Assembly (NCBI GenBank): GCA_001972305.1
Contig: BDDD01001969.1
Coordinates: forward strand, 1-64,000
Direction of reading: 5' to 3'
Source of the DNA: Cephalotus follicularis
Lineage: Eukaryota > Streptophyta > Magnoliopsida > Oxalidales > Cephalotaceae
DNA: 64,000 nucleotides
The notes beneath the pieces were generated by a model. The model worked only from the letters and a program-made list of their open reading frames with translations, ran no database searches and was not told where the DNA came from. Both the position numbers and the translations under genes were made by a program. Below are positions 8,929 to 21,076 of this stretch, piece by piece (the stretch's first letter is position 1; every line of letters starts with the position of its first letter).

Positions 8929-10405
8929 GGATTTGACGAATATATATAGTTAGAAACATGTTGATGATATGTTTGAATAGTTTGGGTTAAATTCGAAAGA
9001 TGAAGCATGTGATGCATTGCAGAATTTTCTACAGCTATGCGATACCACTGTCGAACAAACTCATGAAGACGCATAAGCGTCAACACCTACGTAGTTAAGC
9101 ACCTACACTTTTGAGAAAAAGCGTCGACGCTTACGTAGTTAAGCGCGGAAAAACTGCGCTAAGCATCGACACTTGCGTCGACGATTAACGCATGAACGTC
9201 GATGCTTTGTCTTAAAGCGTCGACGGTTTGGCGTGAAAGTACGGAAAAAGAGTTTTTCTAAATAACCCAATTAATTGTCTATGATTATAGAAGCATATTT
9301 ATCAAGATTATTAGTTAATTCAATGAGATTGAATATGCATGATGGTGTGGTTATGGACTTGACCTAGTTTTGTCTTATTTTATTCAAGTGTTGAATGTAT
9401 GTTTTTATTTTTCATAATTTTCGGTTTGTAATAATTTTTTCAGACTTGCATGTCTCTCTTCTCTCTCTTAATTTGTATCTACAAATCTTCCTCACCTCCT
9501 TGTAACTCCCCATGCATGTATGGGAGCGAATGTATGATTGTAATAACATACCTAGGAATGAGACCAGCAGCTTGTTTGAGAGTCAAACAAGTTGCAATAG
9601 AAAAGTCCATAACCTGCCATTATTTTATAGTATGTATGTGATGCGTGTCTAAATTATGCTCTAGAGGTTCCAACGGCCTCTCCATAATATGCCATCTACC
9701 TGTAAATTGATTAATAAAGGGTTGGCTAAATAATAATAATAATAATGAGAGTTATATTATTATTCCTCAATTATACCATGAAATCAAGTTGAAGCGAAAT
9801 GGGCACAAGAGAGTGTTTAGTCGTTGCCTTCTGCCATTGCAACTCATATAGATGCTCTTGAAAATTGTGAGTGTTTTGGCCCCCGCCAAGGCTTACCTTT
9901 TATGGGAACATCTACATAAGTTGAACATGAGATGTACATGCATATGAATTGTGAATATGAATGTTTTGGCCCCCGTGAAGATTTACATTCATTAATTCAT
10001 CGTGTGTTTAATGGTAGGTTAAACTTGACTATAATACATATGGCGTTTTGGCCCCCGTCAAGGTCATATGTGCACTAGAGGCAAAAGCGATGATCGGGAA
10101 TCATGCTATTGTATGGTTGGCAAGAGTTTGCCAAACTGCAAGATTCAGTACATCGTTTTGGCCCCTGTCAAGGTTATACTTAATATGTTGTAGGACACCG
10201 ATCCTCACTCAGAAATAAGATCCATGAGACTTGGATTGTTATTTCTCGTCTCCCATAATAATTGAGGGTTATGGGATTCGTGTAAAACAGTGGGAGCCTG
10301 GGAGGAAAAACACCTAAAAGATTAAAGACCAAATCTTTATGGTTGTAAACATTTAAATTGAATTTATCTGATTATTGTCTTTATTTTATATCTACAGACA
10401 TCGCA
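8929..10405 (+). other. long untranslated leader of Cop-A with two repeated-motif zones
   Basis: Nearly 1.5 kb without coding potential. Zone 1 (about 9066-9230) holds an array of GCGTCGACGC-type palindromes. Zone 2 (9873-10173) holds four copies of GTTTTGGCCCCCGTCAAGG or near variants. The leader ends just before the gag ATG at 10406. Leader repeats are candidates for RNA packaging or dimerisation signals; this is inference. Confidence 0.6.
9873..10173 (+). repeat. four dispersed copies of a 19-base motif in the Cop-A leader
   Basis: Copies of GTTTTGGCCCCCGTCAAGG lie at 9873-9891, 9963-9980, 10045-10063 and 10155-10173, spaced about 82-110 bases apart. Each has zero to two changes, while the sequence between them is unrelated. 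The conserved C-rich core contrasts with the AT-rich surroundings. Confidence 0.75.
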
Positions 10406-11329
10406 ATGACAAACCCACTCGTTGTAATTCTTGAGAAGAATCAGTTGACAGGTCCAAATTATATGGACTGGCTACGGAATGTGAAAATATTTTTGAATTT
10501 CGAGGACATAGATTATGTTCTAAAGGCCTCTATGCCAGCACTGTCTGCTGAAGATGCCTCAACCGAAGATCATGCCATTTATAGGAAATGGGTGGCTGAT
10601 GAAAAGAAAGTCAGAAGCTACCTAATGGAATCGATGAGCAATGCCCTAGAAGTCCAGCATGAATCGATGCGAGACTCTAGGGAAGTCCTGCTTCATCTCC
10701 GTGAGTTATACGGAGAAAATAGTAGGAACGCTCGATTTTAGCTCACTGCTGAGTTGTATGGAACTAAAATGGCTAAAGGATCTTCTGTTAATGATCATGT
10801 GCTTAAGATGATCAATGCGATTGAAAGTCTTGTTGCTCCTGGCATCATTCAGGATGTTGAATTAAGCGCAGATCTGCTCCTTCATTTGCTTCCACCTTCC
10901 TTCTCTGGTTTCATCACCAATTTTAACATGAATATGATATCAGCTACTCTGCCTAACCTTCTAAACATGCTGAGGGAAGTCGAAGTGAACATGAATAAGG
11001 GCAAGGCACCAATCATGATGGTAGGGCAGTCCCATAGTCCCAAGAGGAAGGGCAAGTCCAACTTTGAGAAGGGGAAGAATAAAAATGGGAGAATACCACC
11101 ACGACCGGCATATTTCAAACCAGGGAAAGCCAGACCACCTAATCAGACAAACCAGAAAGTTGTTGCTGAGCTGGACACTATCACAAGAGTTGCACCTGCT
11201 GAGGAGTCTACCTCAGAAGCTCATGCTAAGGGATCGTGCTTCCACTGTGGAAAGCCAGAACATTGGAAAAGGAACTGTGTGTCATTCCTTAGATCAATTG
11301 GCAAAGGTTTGCCCTATTTGTCTATATAG
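10406..11329 (+). pseudogene. gag: Cop-A gag (Copia capsid/nucleocapsid) with an internal stop
   Basis: The ATG at 10406 opens MTNPLVVILEKNQLTGPNYM, the usual Copia gag start. The UBN2-like capsid follows, with an in-frame TAG at 10739 after NSRNARF. The frame then continues LTAELYGTKMAKGSSVNDHV to the zinc knuckle CFHCGKPEHWKRNC (CX2CX4HX4C), intact near 11239-11280. Gag coats the genomic RNA in cytoplasmic particles. One stop separates the capsid halves, so this copy would not give a full gag. Confidence 0.85.
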
Positions 11330-11331
11330 AG

Positions 11332-14300
11332 GTGAATATGAATATTTTTGATTCATCTTCCTGGATTTTAGACAGTGGATGTGGTACTCACATATGTTCT
11401 AATTTACAGGCCCTCACGGACAAAAGAAACCTTGAGAAGGGTGAGGGAGATCTACGGCTTGCGGATGGTTCCGTTATTGAAGCCATAACTATAGGATCAG
11501 TTTATATTTTGTTGCCTTCGGGCCAGAGTTTAGAACTCAAACATTGTGTTTATTCGCCTTGCATTTTGCATAATATTATTTCTATTCCAGCATTAGATGC
11601 TGAAGAATTTCATATTATTTTTAAAGACAAGTGTTGTTCTATTTTATTTAATAATATGATTTATGCAAAATTTTTCCTTCATGATGGATTATATATATTG
11701 AGTAAACATGAGACTACTTTCAATATACAAAAAGACAATAAAAGAAAGACAGATCAAGTTAATCAATCCTACCTATGGCACTGCAGACTTGGTCATATAA
11801 GTCAGAAAAGAGTCCGCAGGTTGATCTCGGATTGATACTTTGATTTTTCAACGTATCAACCGCTTCCAACTTGTGAACCCTGTCTTAAAGGTAAAATGAT
11901 AAAATCTCCCTTCATAGGGAAAGGGGAAAGGACCCCAGAACTGCTAGGTCTAGTACATACTGATGTATGTGGACCGATGACAGTTGATACCAGAGGTGGA
12001 TATTCCTACTTCATAACCTTTACGGATGATCATTCTCGTTTCGGTTATTTGTACCTTATGCGACACAAATCTGAAGCCTTTGAAAAGTTTAAAGAATTCA
12101 GACAAGAAGTAGAGAAACAGACTGGTAAAACTCTGAAGACTCTTTGATCAGATCGAGGTGGTGAGTATCTCTCCACCTAGTTTTTAACTTATCTCAGAGA
12201 TATTGGGATTATCTCTCACTGGACCCCTCTGGGAACACCACAGCATAATGGTGTGTTTGAAAGGAGAAATCGTATCTTGCTTGACATGGTGCGTAGCATG
12301 ATGAGTGATGCTGGACTACCACTGTCTTTTTGGGGTTATGCTTTCGAGACTCCTATTCTCTTATTAAACAGGACTCCAACGAAATCTGCTCCCAAAACCC
12401 CATATGAGATATGGAACGGAAAGAAACCCAATCTTAGTTATCTAAGGATATGGGCATGTCCTGCATATGTTAAGCACGTAGCAACAGATAAATTGGAATC
12501 TAGGTCCATAAAATGTAAACTTGTGGGATATCCTAAAGAAACAAGAGGATATTATTTCTATTACCCACCTGACAACAAAGTTTTTGTAGCAAGGCATGCT
12601 ACTTTTATTGAGAAGGGCTTCCTGTTGGAAGACAGTAGTGGGAGTATGATAGAACTAGATGAACGATCTAAAGAACCACAAGTTGAGGACCTATCCAACC
12701 CTATTCAAATTGATGTTCCCGAAATGCCAGCTATCACAGATACACAACCTCTACTTAGAACTGCCCGAATACCCAGGGAACCTGAGAGATACTATGGTAG
12801 TTTTCTCATTGAAGGTACCCAAGAGGTAAATTTCATGAATGATGATCCGATAAGCTACAAAGAATCCATATGCGATATGGACTCGGAGAAATGGCTCAAA
12901 GCCATGAATTCCGAAATGGAATCCATGCACTCCAATAAAGTTTGGGATCTAGTGGATGCACCAAAAGGGGTTAAACCCTTAGGTTGCAAATGGATTTTCA
13001 AAAGGAAACTTGGGGATGATGGAAAGGTGAAGACCTTCAAAGCTATGCTCGTAGCCAAAGGTTACAACCAATGGGAAGGGATTGATTATGAGGAAACTTT
13101 CTCTCTCGTAGCCATGCTTAAATCCATTCGGATTTTACTTGCTATAGCTGAACATTTTGACTATGAGATATGGCAAATGGATGTGAAAACTGCTTTTCTC
13201 AATGGAAACATTGATGAAGACATATATATCACTCAACTTGAGGGTTTCATATCCACTGGTGATGACCAGAAAGTGTGAAACTTCAGAAGTCCATTTATGG
13301 ACTGAAGCAAGCTTCAAGAAGTTGGAACATCATATTCGATGAGATAATCAAAGAGTTTTATTTCATAAAGAATCGAGATGAATCATGTGTATGTAAAAAG
13401 GTTAGTGGGAGCTCAGTGACTTTTCTAGTCTTGTAAATTGACGACATACTCCTTATAGGAAATGATGTGATCATGTTGTCGATCATAAAGGCCTAGTTAT
13501 CCACAGTTTTCTCCATGAAAGTCTTAGGAGAAGCTTCCTATATCATGGGAATAAAGGTCTATAGAGATAGATCAAAAAGGATGATAGGGTTATCCCAGTC
13601 TTTGTACATTGACAGAGTGCTTAAGCGGTTTAACATGGAAAATTCCAAGAGAGGTTACCTGCCTCTATGTCATGGGATTTCACTTTCTAAGCAGATGTCT
13701 CCCAAGACAGCTGAAGAAAGACAAAGGACGATGCACATTCCATATGCTTTGGCAATTGGAAGCCTCATGTATGTTATGCTTTGCACTAGACCAGATATCG
13801 CATGTGCTGTAAGTCTTACAAGTAGATATCAGTCAGATCCAGGTGAGCAACACTGGATGGCTGTCAAAGATATCCTCAAGTACCTTAATAGGACTAAGGA
13901 TTTATTCTTAATGTATGGAGGAAAAGGTTTGAAAATTAAGGGTTTTACTTACTCTAATTTTCAGAAAGATGTGGATGATTCAAAATCAACATCGAGGTTT
14001 GTGTTCACATTTAATGGCAGAGTAGTGAGCTAGAAGAGTTCCAAGCAACCTACCTCTACGGATTCAGTGACAGAAGCTGAATACATTGCGACATCGAAAG
14101 CTGCCAAGGAAGGTGTATGGATGAAGAAGTTCATTGAAGATTTGGGTGTAGTTCCAGACATTCATGATCCAGTATCTTTATACTGTGATAACAATGGAGC
14201 GATAGCACAGTCAAAGGAGCCTAGATCCCACTCAAAGTCTAAACACATTCTTAGGAGTTTTCATCTTATACGTGAGATTGTTGATCGTAGAGATATAAAA

Positions 14301-14375
14301 GTGGAAAGAGTTCCAAGTGAAGACAACATTGCAGACCCGCTTACTAAAGCATTACCGAAGGCGGTATTTGACTGA
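11332..14375 (+). pseudogene. pol: Cop-A pol: protease, integrase, reverse transcriptase, RNase H
   Basis: The protease motif is WILDSGCGTH near 11362-11400. The integrase zinc-binding region (WHCRLGH) lies near 11779, and the catalytic core runs from HTDVCGPM through SDRGGEY to HNGVFERRN (about 11950-12270). Stops fall at about 12145 and 12178, either side of SDRGGEY. Reverse transcriptase begins around 12970 (GCKWIFKRK; QMDVKTAFLNG) and is frameshifted near 13276. Its catalytic box reads stop-IDD (13434-13445), where family members have YVDD. RNase H (13860-14375) has a stop at 14032. The order integrase before reverse transcriptase defines Copia. Several lesions show it is dead. Confidence 0.9.
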
Positions 14376-14423
14376 CACCTTGATGCTATGGGTGTGAGAC
14401 ACTGTGGCAAATGGCTTTAGTCC

Positions 14424-14435
14424 TTAGTGGGAGAT
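14424..14435 (+). other. polypurine tract of Cop-A
   Basis: AGTGGGAGAT ends immediately before the 3' LTR start TGTTAGAG, the arrangement typical of plant Copia elements. It primes plus-strand DNA synthesis. Confidence 0.85.
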
Positions 14436-14445
14436 TGTTAGAGAT
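14436..14445 (+). repeat. first 10 bases of the Cop-A 3' LTR
   Basis: TGTTAGAGAT, cut by Gyp-B insertion. The last five bases, GAGAT (14441-14445), are the target duplication repeated at 40523-40527. Confidence 0.9.
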
Positions 14446-16894
14446 TGTGACGACCCGTCCCTCAGGATAGCCACCTAGAACGAATCACCCGACAGGAAGG
14501 AGGAATTTCCCATCTCCTCTAAGCCAAAACAATGCCACAACACATGGCAGGGAAGAAATAAAACAGGAAATGGCATAACTGTAAATAATCCTTTACACAA
14601 AACCATTCAAAACTCACCGTTTAACTAAAGGGAACACAATAGCACTGCCCAAACGCACCGTTCTACTAAAGGAACATAACAGGGGAGGGAGCCAGGGCAA
14701 AGAGCGTAACACTACGTCTTGCCAGGGGTCCCGGGCAGGGGATGCCAACACTACCCACATAACACGACGTATCACAAGCTAGGCCTGCACCACCATTCCA
14801 AGACATGACTTCCCGGGATGAGCCATCCTCAGGCATGTCCTCATTGGATGACCGACCCCGGACATGTCCACCCCGGGCATGACACCCCGAGCATGACCTC
14901 CCCGGGCATGACCTCCCCGGGCATGTCATCCCCGGGCATGTCCTCCCCGGACAACACGTTCTCCTCGGAAGTCTCCTCGGACAAAATGTTCTCCTCGGAC
15001 AGAGCCCGACAACAAGTGCCAGAGCACAACATAAACCATCCCAGCACTAATAACCCTGAGGTCAGGACACGTGCCCCACAGGTAGACCCCCGCCCCGGGG
15101 AGATCCCCCGACCTGCCCGACCTCGGGTAACCTTCTCGGTAAACAAGCAGAAGATCGTAACATAACGTTTCAAGTAAAAACACGAAATCTCTTCATTTAA
15201 AAACAACAAATCATCTCAAGAATGCATTATATCATCATTCAAAATAATATATATCTTGTTCACAAAATATCGTCCCCTGTTTAAAAGCCAGGGACCCATA
15301 CAAAAGAATATCATTTCCTCCCCAGGCCAGGGAACATACAACAAAAGTATTAAAACCCATATGCCCCCTTTGAATGCACGCGAGGATGAGCCCATGAAGC
15401 CGGCAGCACTGCTCATCCCCCCGCAGACTACCTTATCAACCCAAAAGACTACCTGGCAGCCACAACAGCTTCCTCTACAAAACAGCTGGGAGGGGATTAG
15501 TCCAAATGACTAGTGAGCAAGAACAAGCATTCTCCAGAGCATCCACAACCACTGGACGCACAAGGAAACATATATCAGATCATACCCAACTGGGAGAAAC
15601 AAGAAAATATCAAAGGAAAATGAAAGAATGTACAACTCAACCACATGACAACATCCAGCTCCTCGGAGCCTGTCAAGAGAGTCAAATATCAACAAGTATA
15701 AGAGTCCAACGAAAGGTTTTATCATCATCAACAAATAATAACCATGCCGGGGACAACAATTAAGGAAAAGGAAGACAAACACACATCACCACATCCCGTG
15801 GTCTGCCGTCATACACCATGACACCACAGGCACACACCTATCCAGGCCTCGCCTGCTATGTCTATAAGGACGTCGTCTGCTAGTATCTATCCGGGCCTTG
15901 CCCGCTATCCACCACAGTATCAGTGGTTTGCCGTCATACCAGGCAAAACACACATCTATCCAGGCCTTGCCTGATAATATCTATCCGGGCCTCGTCCGGT
16001 AGTATCTATCCGGGCCTTACCCGTTAGTATCTATCTGAGCCTCAGCTCGCTATCCACCACGGTATCCGTACAACCTGGGGAAACAAAGAAGCAAAACCGC
16101 ACAATTCCGTGCACCCCTCATAACAGAGGTAAACCAAGGTATAAGGAGAGAATCATCAACAAGGGTAACAACACATCCGAAGACGAAAATACACCATCTT
16201 GAGGACCCACCGAGCTCTCAAGCTCATCCCATATCAAGAACACAAATACACAAGATAACCGGGATCCAAATCCCCAAGGAAAACATTCAACCAGAGGACA
16301 GTAACAGGCACACGTAAATATCAAATAAAAGAGAGGAGAATGTCCCACTCACAGAAACACCCCACACGCTATCGCCAACCAACCCCGAGATGCTCCGTCA
16401 CAGCAACGGGATCGTCGTCTGCAAAACTAACATGAATCAACCCAGGAAGAAACACAAACACATACATAAACAAAACATAACCAGCCAAACCAGGCCATCA
16501 TCCTCTTCCTCGGCCCGAGCACAACATACCACCATGCCCTTACCGAGACCAGAGAAGGTAGGAGCTCACCTCCAAAGCTCAAAAGCAAACAAGATTTCAA
16601 CGCTCAGCGAAGAAGAAGAAGAAGACAAGAGCTCTCCCTTTCTTTCTCTCTCTCCAAAAACTGAAGTCACTTACCAAGAAGAACTACCAACTCCAACAAT
16701 TCTTATCCCAACGCAACCTTGGGAACAACAAGCTTCCTCAAGAAGCTAACCATTAAATCAATATAATAACCCAAACCATCCTTGTCCATATGTTTTAATT
16801 AAGCCACTAACCACAAAAAGTCACTTAGGTCCATTCCATGAACCAAACAAAGTCTTAAGTTATAATCCTCTAAAAATAAGTACGGGGTATTACA
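14446..16894 (-). repeat. left LTR of Gyp-B (3' LTR in element sense)
   Basis: 2449 bases with TG and CA ends. It contains a short-unit array around CCCGGGCATG(A/T)CCTCC at about 14860-14960 and roughly 30-base repeats around CTATCCGGGCCTTGCCCG at 15840-16050. Open frames here, including one translating as MTSPGMSSPGM repeats, arise from these arrays and are not genes. Confidence 0.9.
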
Positions 16895-16905
16895 TCCTCC
16901 CCACC
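16895..16905 (-). other. polypurine tract of Gyp-B
   Basis: On the minus strand GGTGGGGAGGA directly precedes the LTR start TGTAATACCCC. This is typical of plant Gypsy elements. Confidence 0.8.
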
Positions 16906-18337
16906 TTAGGAATTTTGTCCCCAAAATTTAAAACATAGGTGGAACACTTATAACCAAAACATAATCCGAGGAAACAACTTACCTTCAGCCTCAACAGGAG
17001 TGGTAAGACCTGTACCCGTCTTCAAATTGTACACCCTTGCAGTAGCCATAGGTCTTCCAGGTGATCTACTGATACCAGCTCCCGAACCATAGGCTTGCCG
17101 AGCAGCCACTCCACTACCCGGTGCACCCAACTGATTGGTCCTCTGCGCTGGTTCTCTGGCCGTAGACTGTACATTTGAGGATGCAAATCCTTGCGTTCCC
17201 GTTGCAATCTGCAACCCCAACGGACATTGATTCCTTAAATGCCCAGTCTGACCACATCAAAAACATGAACGATTTTCCACTCCACATTCACCAAAATGGT
17301 GTCGGCCACACTGCTGACAACGTGACGATGACGAAAAAGTCGCTGCACTCTCCATCTAAGGAGTTCCATGGGAAAAACTAGGGACCGGAGCCTGAGTCCG
17401 CTGCTGGGGTGATCCTCCTCAACTCCTCTTACCAGCTGGTCCACTGGCAGACGAGGGTCCCCTCGTCCTCTGATTCTTGGAGGAACTCTCCTCCACTTCA
17501 AGATTCAAAGCAGACCGTTTCTATCCTCGGTCCTATCTGCTCCTCTACTCATTTATGCTTAGCTCGACCCTCATGGCCAACTCCACTAGATTACCAAACA
17601 CGTTCCAATCAATGGTTGCCACAGTATGCCGTATCTCCGGCCTCAAGCCGTCCAAAAACCTTTGGCATCTCTCCTCCTGATCAACCACCAAAGCAAAAGT
17701 AAAGCGAGACAACTCCAAAAACTTATGCTCGAACTGTGCCACCGACATAGAGCCCTGATACAAACGCAAGAGTTCCCTCCTTCGCTCCTGGACATAGGTA
17801 CGAGGAAGAAAATGCTGGCGGAATTCTTTCTTAAATACAGCCCAGGTGATCTCCAGAGGATCCTCAAACCTAGCACTCAAAGCTTCCCACCAATGCAAGG
17901 CTCCTTGCTCCAAAAAAAAAAGGACGCATTGCCTACCCGTGGTCCACGGATATATCAATCCTTTCGAATATCCGCTCCATACGGTTTAACCAAGTCTCTC
18001 CATCAGCGGGGTTCCCAGATCCTTCAAAAGCAATCGCTCCAAGGTACTTCATACGTTCAAGTGGCAAAGGTTGAGGTCTGGCTGCCCAAACGGTTTAAGC
18101 CCAAACGGTAAAAGCCTGTAACAACTCCGACTGACTTCCCGCAACGACCGAAGGAGGTACTTGAGCAGTAGATTGCCCAGCATGATCCTCAACCTCTGCC
18201 GGACTGCTTTCCCTGGCCTTAACTCCAGGATTTTCCTGCACGTCCGGTTGAACATTCTGTGGTTCCCGATCCCCAGCTGGCCTGGAGGTTGCCCTGCCCC
18301 CAATCCGGCCACGACCTCTGGTGCCACTACAACGCAT
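16906..18337 (-). pseudogene. gag: Gyp-B gag, frameshifted, ending before the protease
   Basis: The start is ATG at 18337 (MRCSGTRGRGRIGGR), followed by an acidic and Pro-rich N-terminus, then a frame change before the capsid (17958-17545). The capsid reads ALHWWEALSARFEDPLEITW, then VFKKEFRQHFLPRTYVQERR, VAQFEHKFLELSRF and FLDGLRPEIRHTV, the retrotrans_gag pattern (PF03732). The remains toward 16950 include RPMATARVYNL, the linker that precedes protease in relatives such as Gyp-D. No protease, reverse transcriptase or integrase follows. The element must have depended on another family's enzymes. Gyp-D, with related LTR segments, is a plausible partner. Confidence 0.8.
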
Positions 18338-18485
18338 CTTCCTTCACACACAAGGCAAGAAACCACCATAACAACACGTTCCATATGTATGCCATGCATG
18401 AAATGCAAAACCTAACATATAAAACCCCACAAAGCATCAACACACAATAAGAAGGAAAAACATGCACTAGAACCACAAACCGGTC

Positions 18486-18497
18486 TCTCTGATACCA
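18486..18497 (-). other. primer-binding site of Gyp-B (initiator tRNA-Met)
   Basis: TCTCTGATACCA on the plus strand, TGGTATCAGAGA on the minus, two bases from the LTR at 18500. Confidence 0.9.
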
Positions 18498-18499
18498 AC

Positions 18500-19197
18500 T
18501 GTGACGACCCGTCCCTCAGGATAGCCACCTCGAACGAATCGCCCGACAGGAAGGAGGAATTTCCCATCCCCTCTAAGCCAAAACAACGCCACAACACATG
18601 GCAGGAAGAAATAGAATAGGAAATGTCATAACTGTAAATAATCCTTTACACAAAACCATTCAAAACTCACCGTTTAACTAAAGGGAACACAACAACACTG
18701 CCCAAACGCACCGTTCCACTAAAGGAACAAAACAGGGGAGGGAGCCAGGGCAAAGAGCGTAACACTACATGTTGCCAGGGGTCCCGGGCAGGGGATACCA
18801 ATACTACCCACACAACACGACGTATCACAAGTCAGGCCTGCACCACCATCCCAAGACATGCCTTCCAGGTATGAGCCATCCTCGGGCATGTCCTCATTGG
18901 ACGACCGACCCAGGACATGTCCACCCCGGGCATGTCCTCCTCGGGCATGTCCCCCCCGGGAATGACCTCCCCGGGCATGTCCTCCCTGGGCATGACCTCC
19001 CCGGGCATGTCCTCCCCAGACAACACGTTCTCCTCGGACAGAGCCCGACGACAAGTGCCAGACCATACCATAAACCATCCCAGCATTAACAACCCTGAGG
19101 TCAGGACACGTGCCCCACAGGTTGACCCCCGCCCCGGGGAGATCCCCTGACCTGCCTAACCTCAGGTAACCTTCTCGGTAAACAAGCAGAAGATCGT
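18500..19197 (-). repeat. right LTR of Gyp-B, piece 1
   Basis: It matches 14446-15158, including the CCCGGGCATG array (about 18890-19020), and is interrupted by Ath-C. Target duplication ATCGT lies at 19193-19197. Confidence 0.9.
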
Positions 19198-20496
19198 TGT
19201 TTAGCATAAAAATGTGTTGTTTTTAATGCGTTATTTATGATATTTTTATGCTTGGAATAGACTACTTTGGTTGTGTTATATTGATTTTCAGGTACAAGTG
19301 CAAAATGACCAAAGTGCAAGAGTGTGCAAATTAGAGCTTGAAAGTGTAAAGATTGAAGAATTGACAAAATCGCCAGAAACAGAGTAAAAAGCGTCGACGT
19401 CTTTCATAGGGATCGACGTCGTTTCTGGGTTTACACGAAACGCATCGACGTCTTTTATTGAGGATTGACGTCTTTTCTGGGAATTGCAAATTATCTTCAA
19501 GAGCTATGAGAAAGACATCGATGTCTTTCATCATAGGGATCGACTTCTTTGAGCAAAATCGACCTGTAACTTTTGGACCAAAAGACATCGACGTCTTTCA
19601 TCATAGGAGTCGACGTCTTTCATGCGCATCTCAGCAAAACGCGACTTTTACAAGAAGACATCGACGTCTTTCAAAAGAAGTCGACATCTTCCTCTGCAGC
19701 TGAAATAGAAAGATAGATTTTTTGCCAGATTTTGTAATTAGGATTGTTTTATTTCCGTTTTTGATCAGTTTTGTAGTATAAAAACAATGTAATTTCGGCC
19801 AAAAAGCAAGTAGAGTGTGTGGAAGTAGCCACCTCCCTCCTTCTTTTCTTTTTAGTTTAGTTTTATTATTGTTTTGTAGCTAGTTTTTCAAGGTTTTGAG
19901 TTAGAACAAAGCCTAGATTGTTATTATTTCAATTCCATCAATAAAAATCCTTGAATATTTGATTTGTTCTTCAATATTTCTGCCTTCGCACACACTTTGT
20001 CTGTCTGATTAAAATCCACAAACATCTTGTCGGTGAAGCTGAAAGTTGGTGAATAAATGGTGCTTAAATCAACGGAGTCTACTCATATGATTTGTCGCAA
20101 CGAACACACTTCGTATAGACCTAGCATGTCTACTCATACGTCTTGTCTGATTAAAATCCATACTTCGTATAGACCTAGCATGTCTCCTCATACGTCTTGT
20201 CATCACCGCCGCACTCCGTATCGACCTAGCTGCCGCTGATTATCAAGGTATGATCGTTCAATTAAATGGAATTGTTCAATACAATCTACGTTGAGTTTCT
20301 ATACCCCTAAACCGCTTTTTTAATTATATATTTTCTTAGCTTCTATTCATTAGTTTGATAGTTTATCTTGAAATTGGTATACTTCGCCTAGGTTGGATAG
20401 ATTATAACTAGTTTACGTTTCCCTGCGTTCGACCTGTTACTGCATGATCCGTGCACTTGCGGCTATAAATTTTAAAACATTCTTTTTACGTGAACA
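19198..20496 (+). repeat. left LTR of Ath-C with a GACGTCGACGTC palindrome array
   Basis: 1299 bases. From 19388 to 19695 about ten words like AAAGACATCGACGTCTTT recur in pairs at roughly 20-40 base spacing. A TATA-like GTATAAAAAC lies at about 19776. Around 20060-20230 a second repeated word, ACTTCGTATAGACCTAGCAT, occurs in two to three copies. Confidence 0.9.
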
Positions 20497-20502
20497 AGTT
20501 TT

Positions 20503-20520
20503 TGGCGCTGTTACCGAGGA
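20503..20520 (+). other. primer-binding site of Ath-C (probably tRNA-Asp)
   Basis: TGGCGCTGTTACCGAGGA, six bases after the LTR. It resembles the TGGCGCCGTTGCCGGGGA site of Athila-type elements, with several transitions. Confidence 0.75.
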
Positions 20521-21076
20521 AAATTAGTTTAAATTTATTTAACTGATTTGTAGTATTTAGTTTAGATTTAATTAAAAAAAAAATTGGTTTGCTTTACTTT
20601 GTGTTTTCTACTTTAATTTGTGTTAGTTATTATAATTAGTTTATTTCTGCTTTAGTGTGTGCTCTACGTTAGTTATTAATTCCCCGTGTGTGTTCCGTTT
20701 GTGTTTTATTTTTTTTCCGTTTCTACGTTAATGTATAACTATTTTTATTTATTTATTTATTTTTATGTTTTTGTGTTTTTCTAACAATTCTAACTTAGTT
20801 TAAATAGGAATCATCATAACCTTTAACAATCTCTAACATCATTGCATAATCTTTAACAAATTCTAACTTAGATAATTAGGTTCAGCATAACTTTTAACAA
20901 TATTTTAACTTCATTTGCATAAACTTTAACAAATTTCTAACTTAGATAAATTAGGTTCCCTGCCTTGACCTTGTGTTCGCTGCTTTAGCGTAGGTTCTCA
21001 GGACTAGTCTTACTTTATGACCGATTGGGTGCGTGGTCCAAACCATCGCTTATAAAGAATTAATCAACCAAGACCA
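20521..21076 (+). other. untranslated leader of Ath-C
   Basis: T-rich, with three degenerate repeats of TCTAACTTAGATAATTAGGT-like words at about 20780-20960. No coding signal before the ATG at 21077. Confidence 0.5.

Noticed and set aside
14818-15165. Repetitive Met/Pro/Gly/Ser-rich open frames (MTSPGMSSPGM type), also at 18917-19150
   Set aside because: They translate the short CCCGGGCATG array of the Gyp-B LTR; both lie in LTRs and on both strands.
19388-19695. CRISPR-like array of repeats and spacers
   Set aside because: Repeats are degenerate, palindromic and irregularly spaced in a plant LTR; no cas genes.
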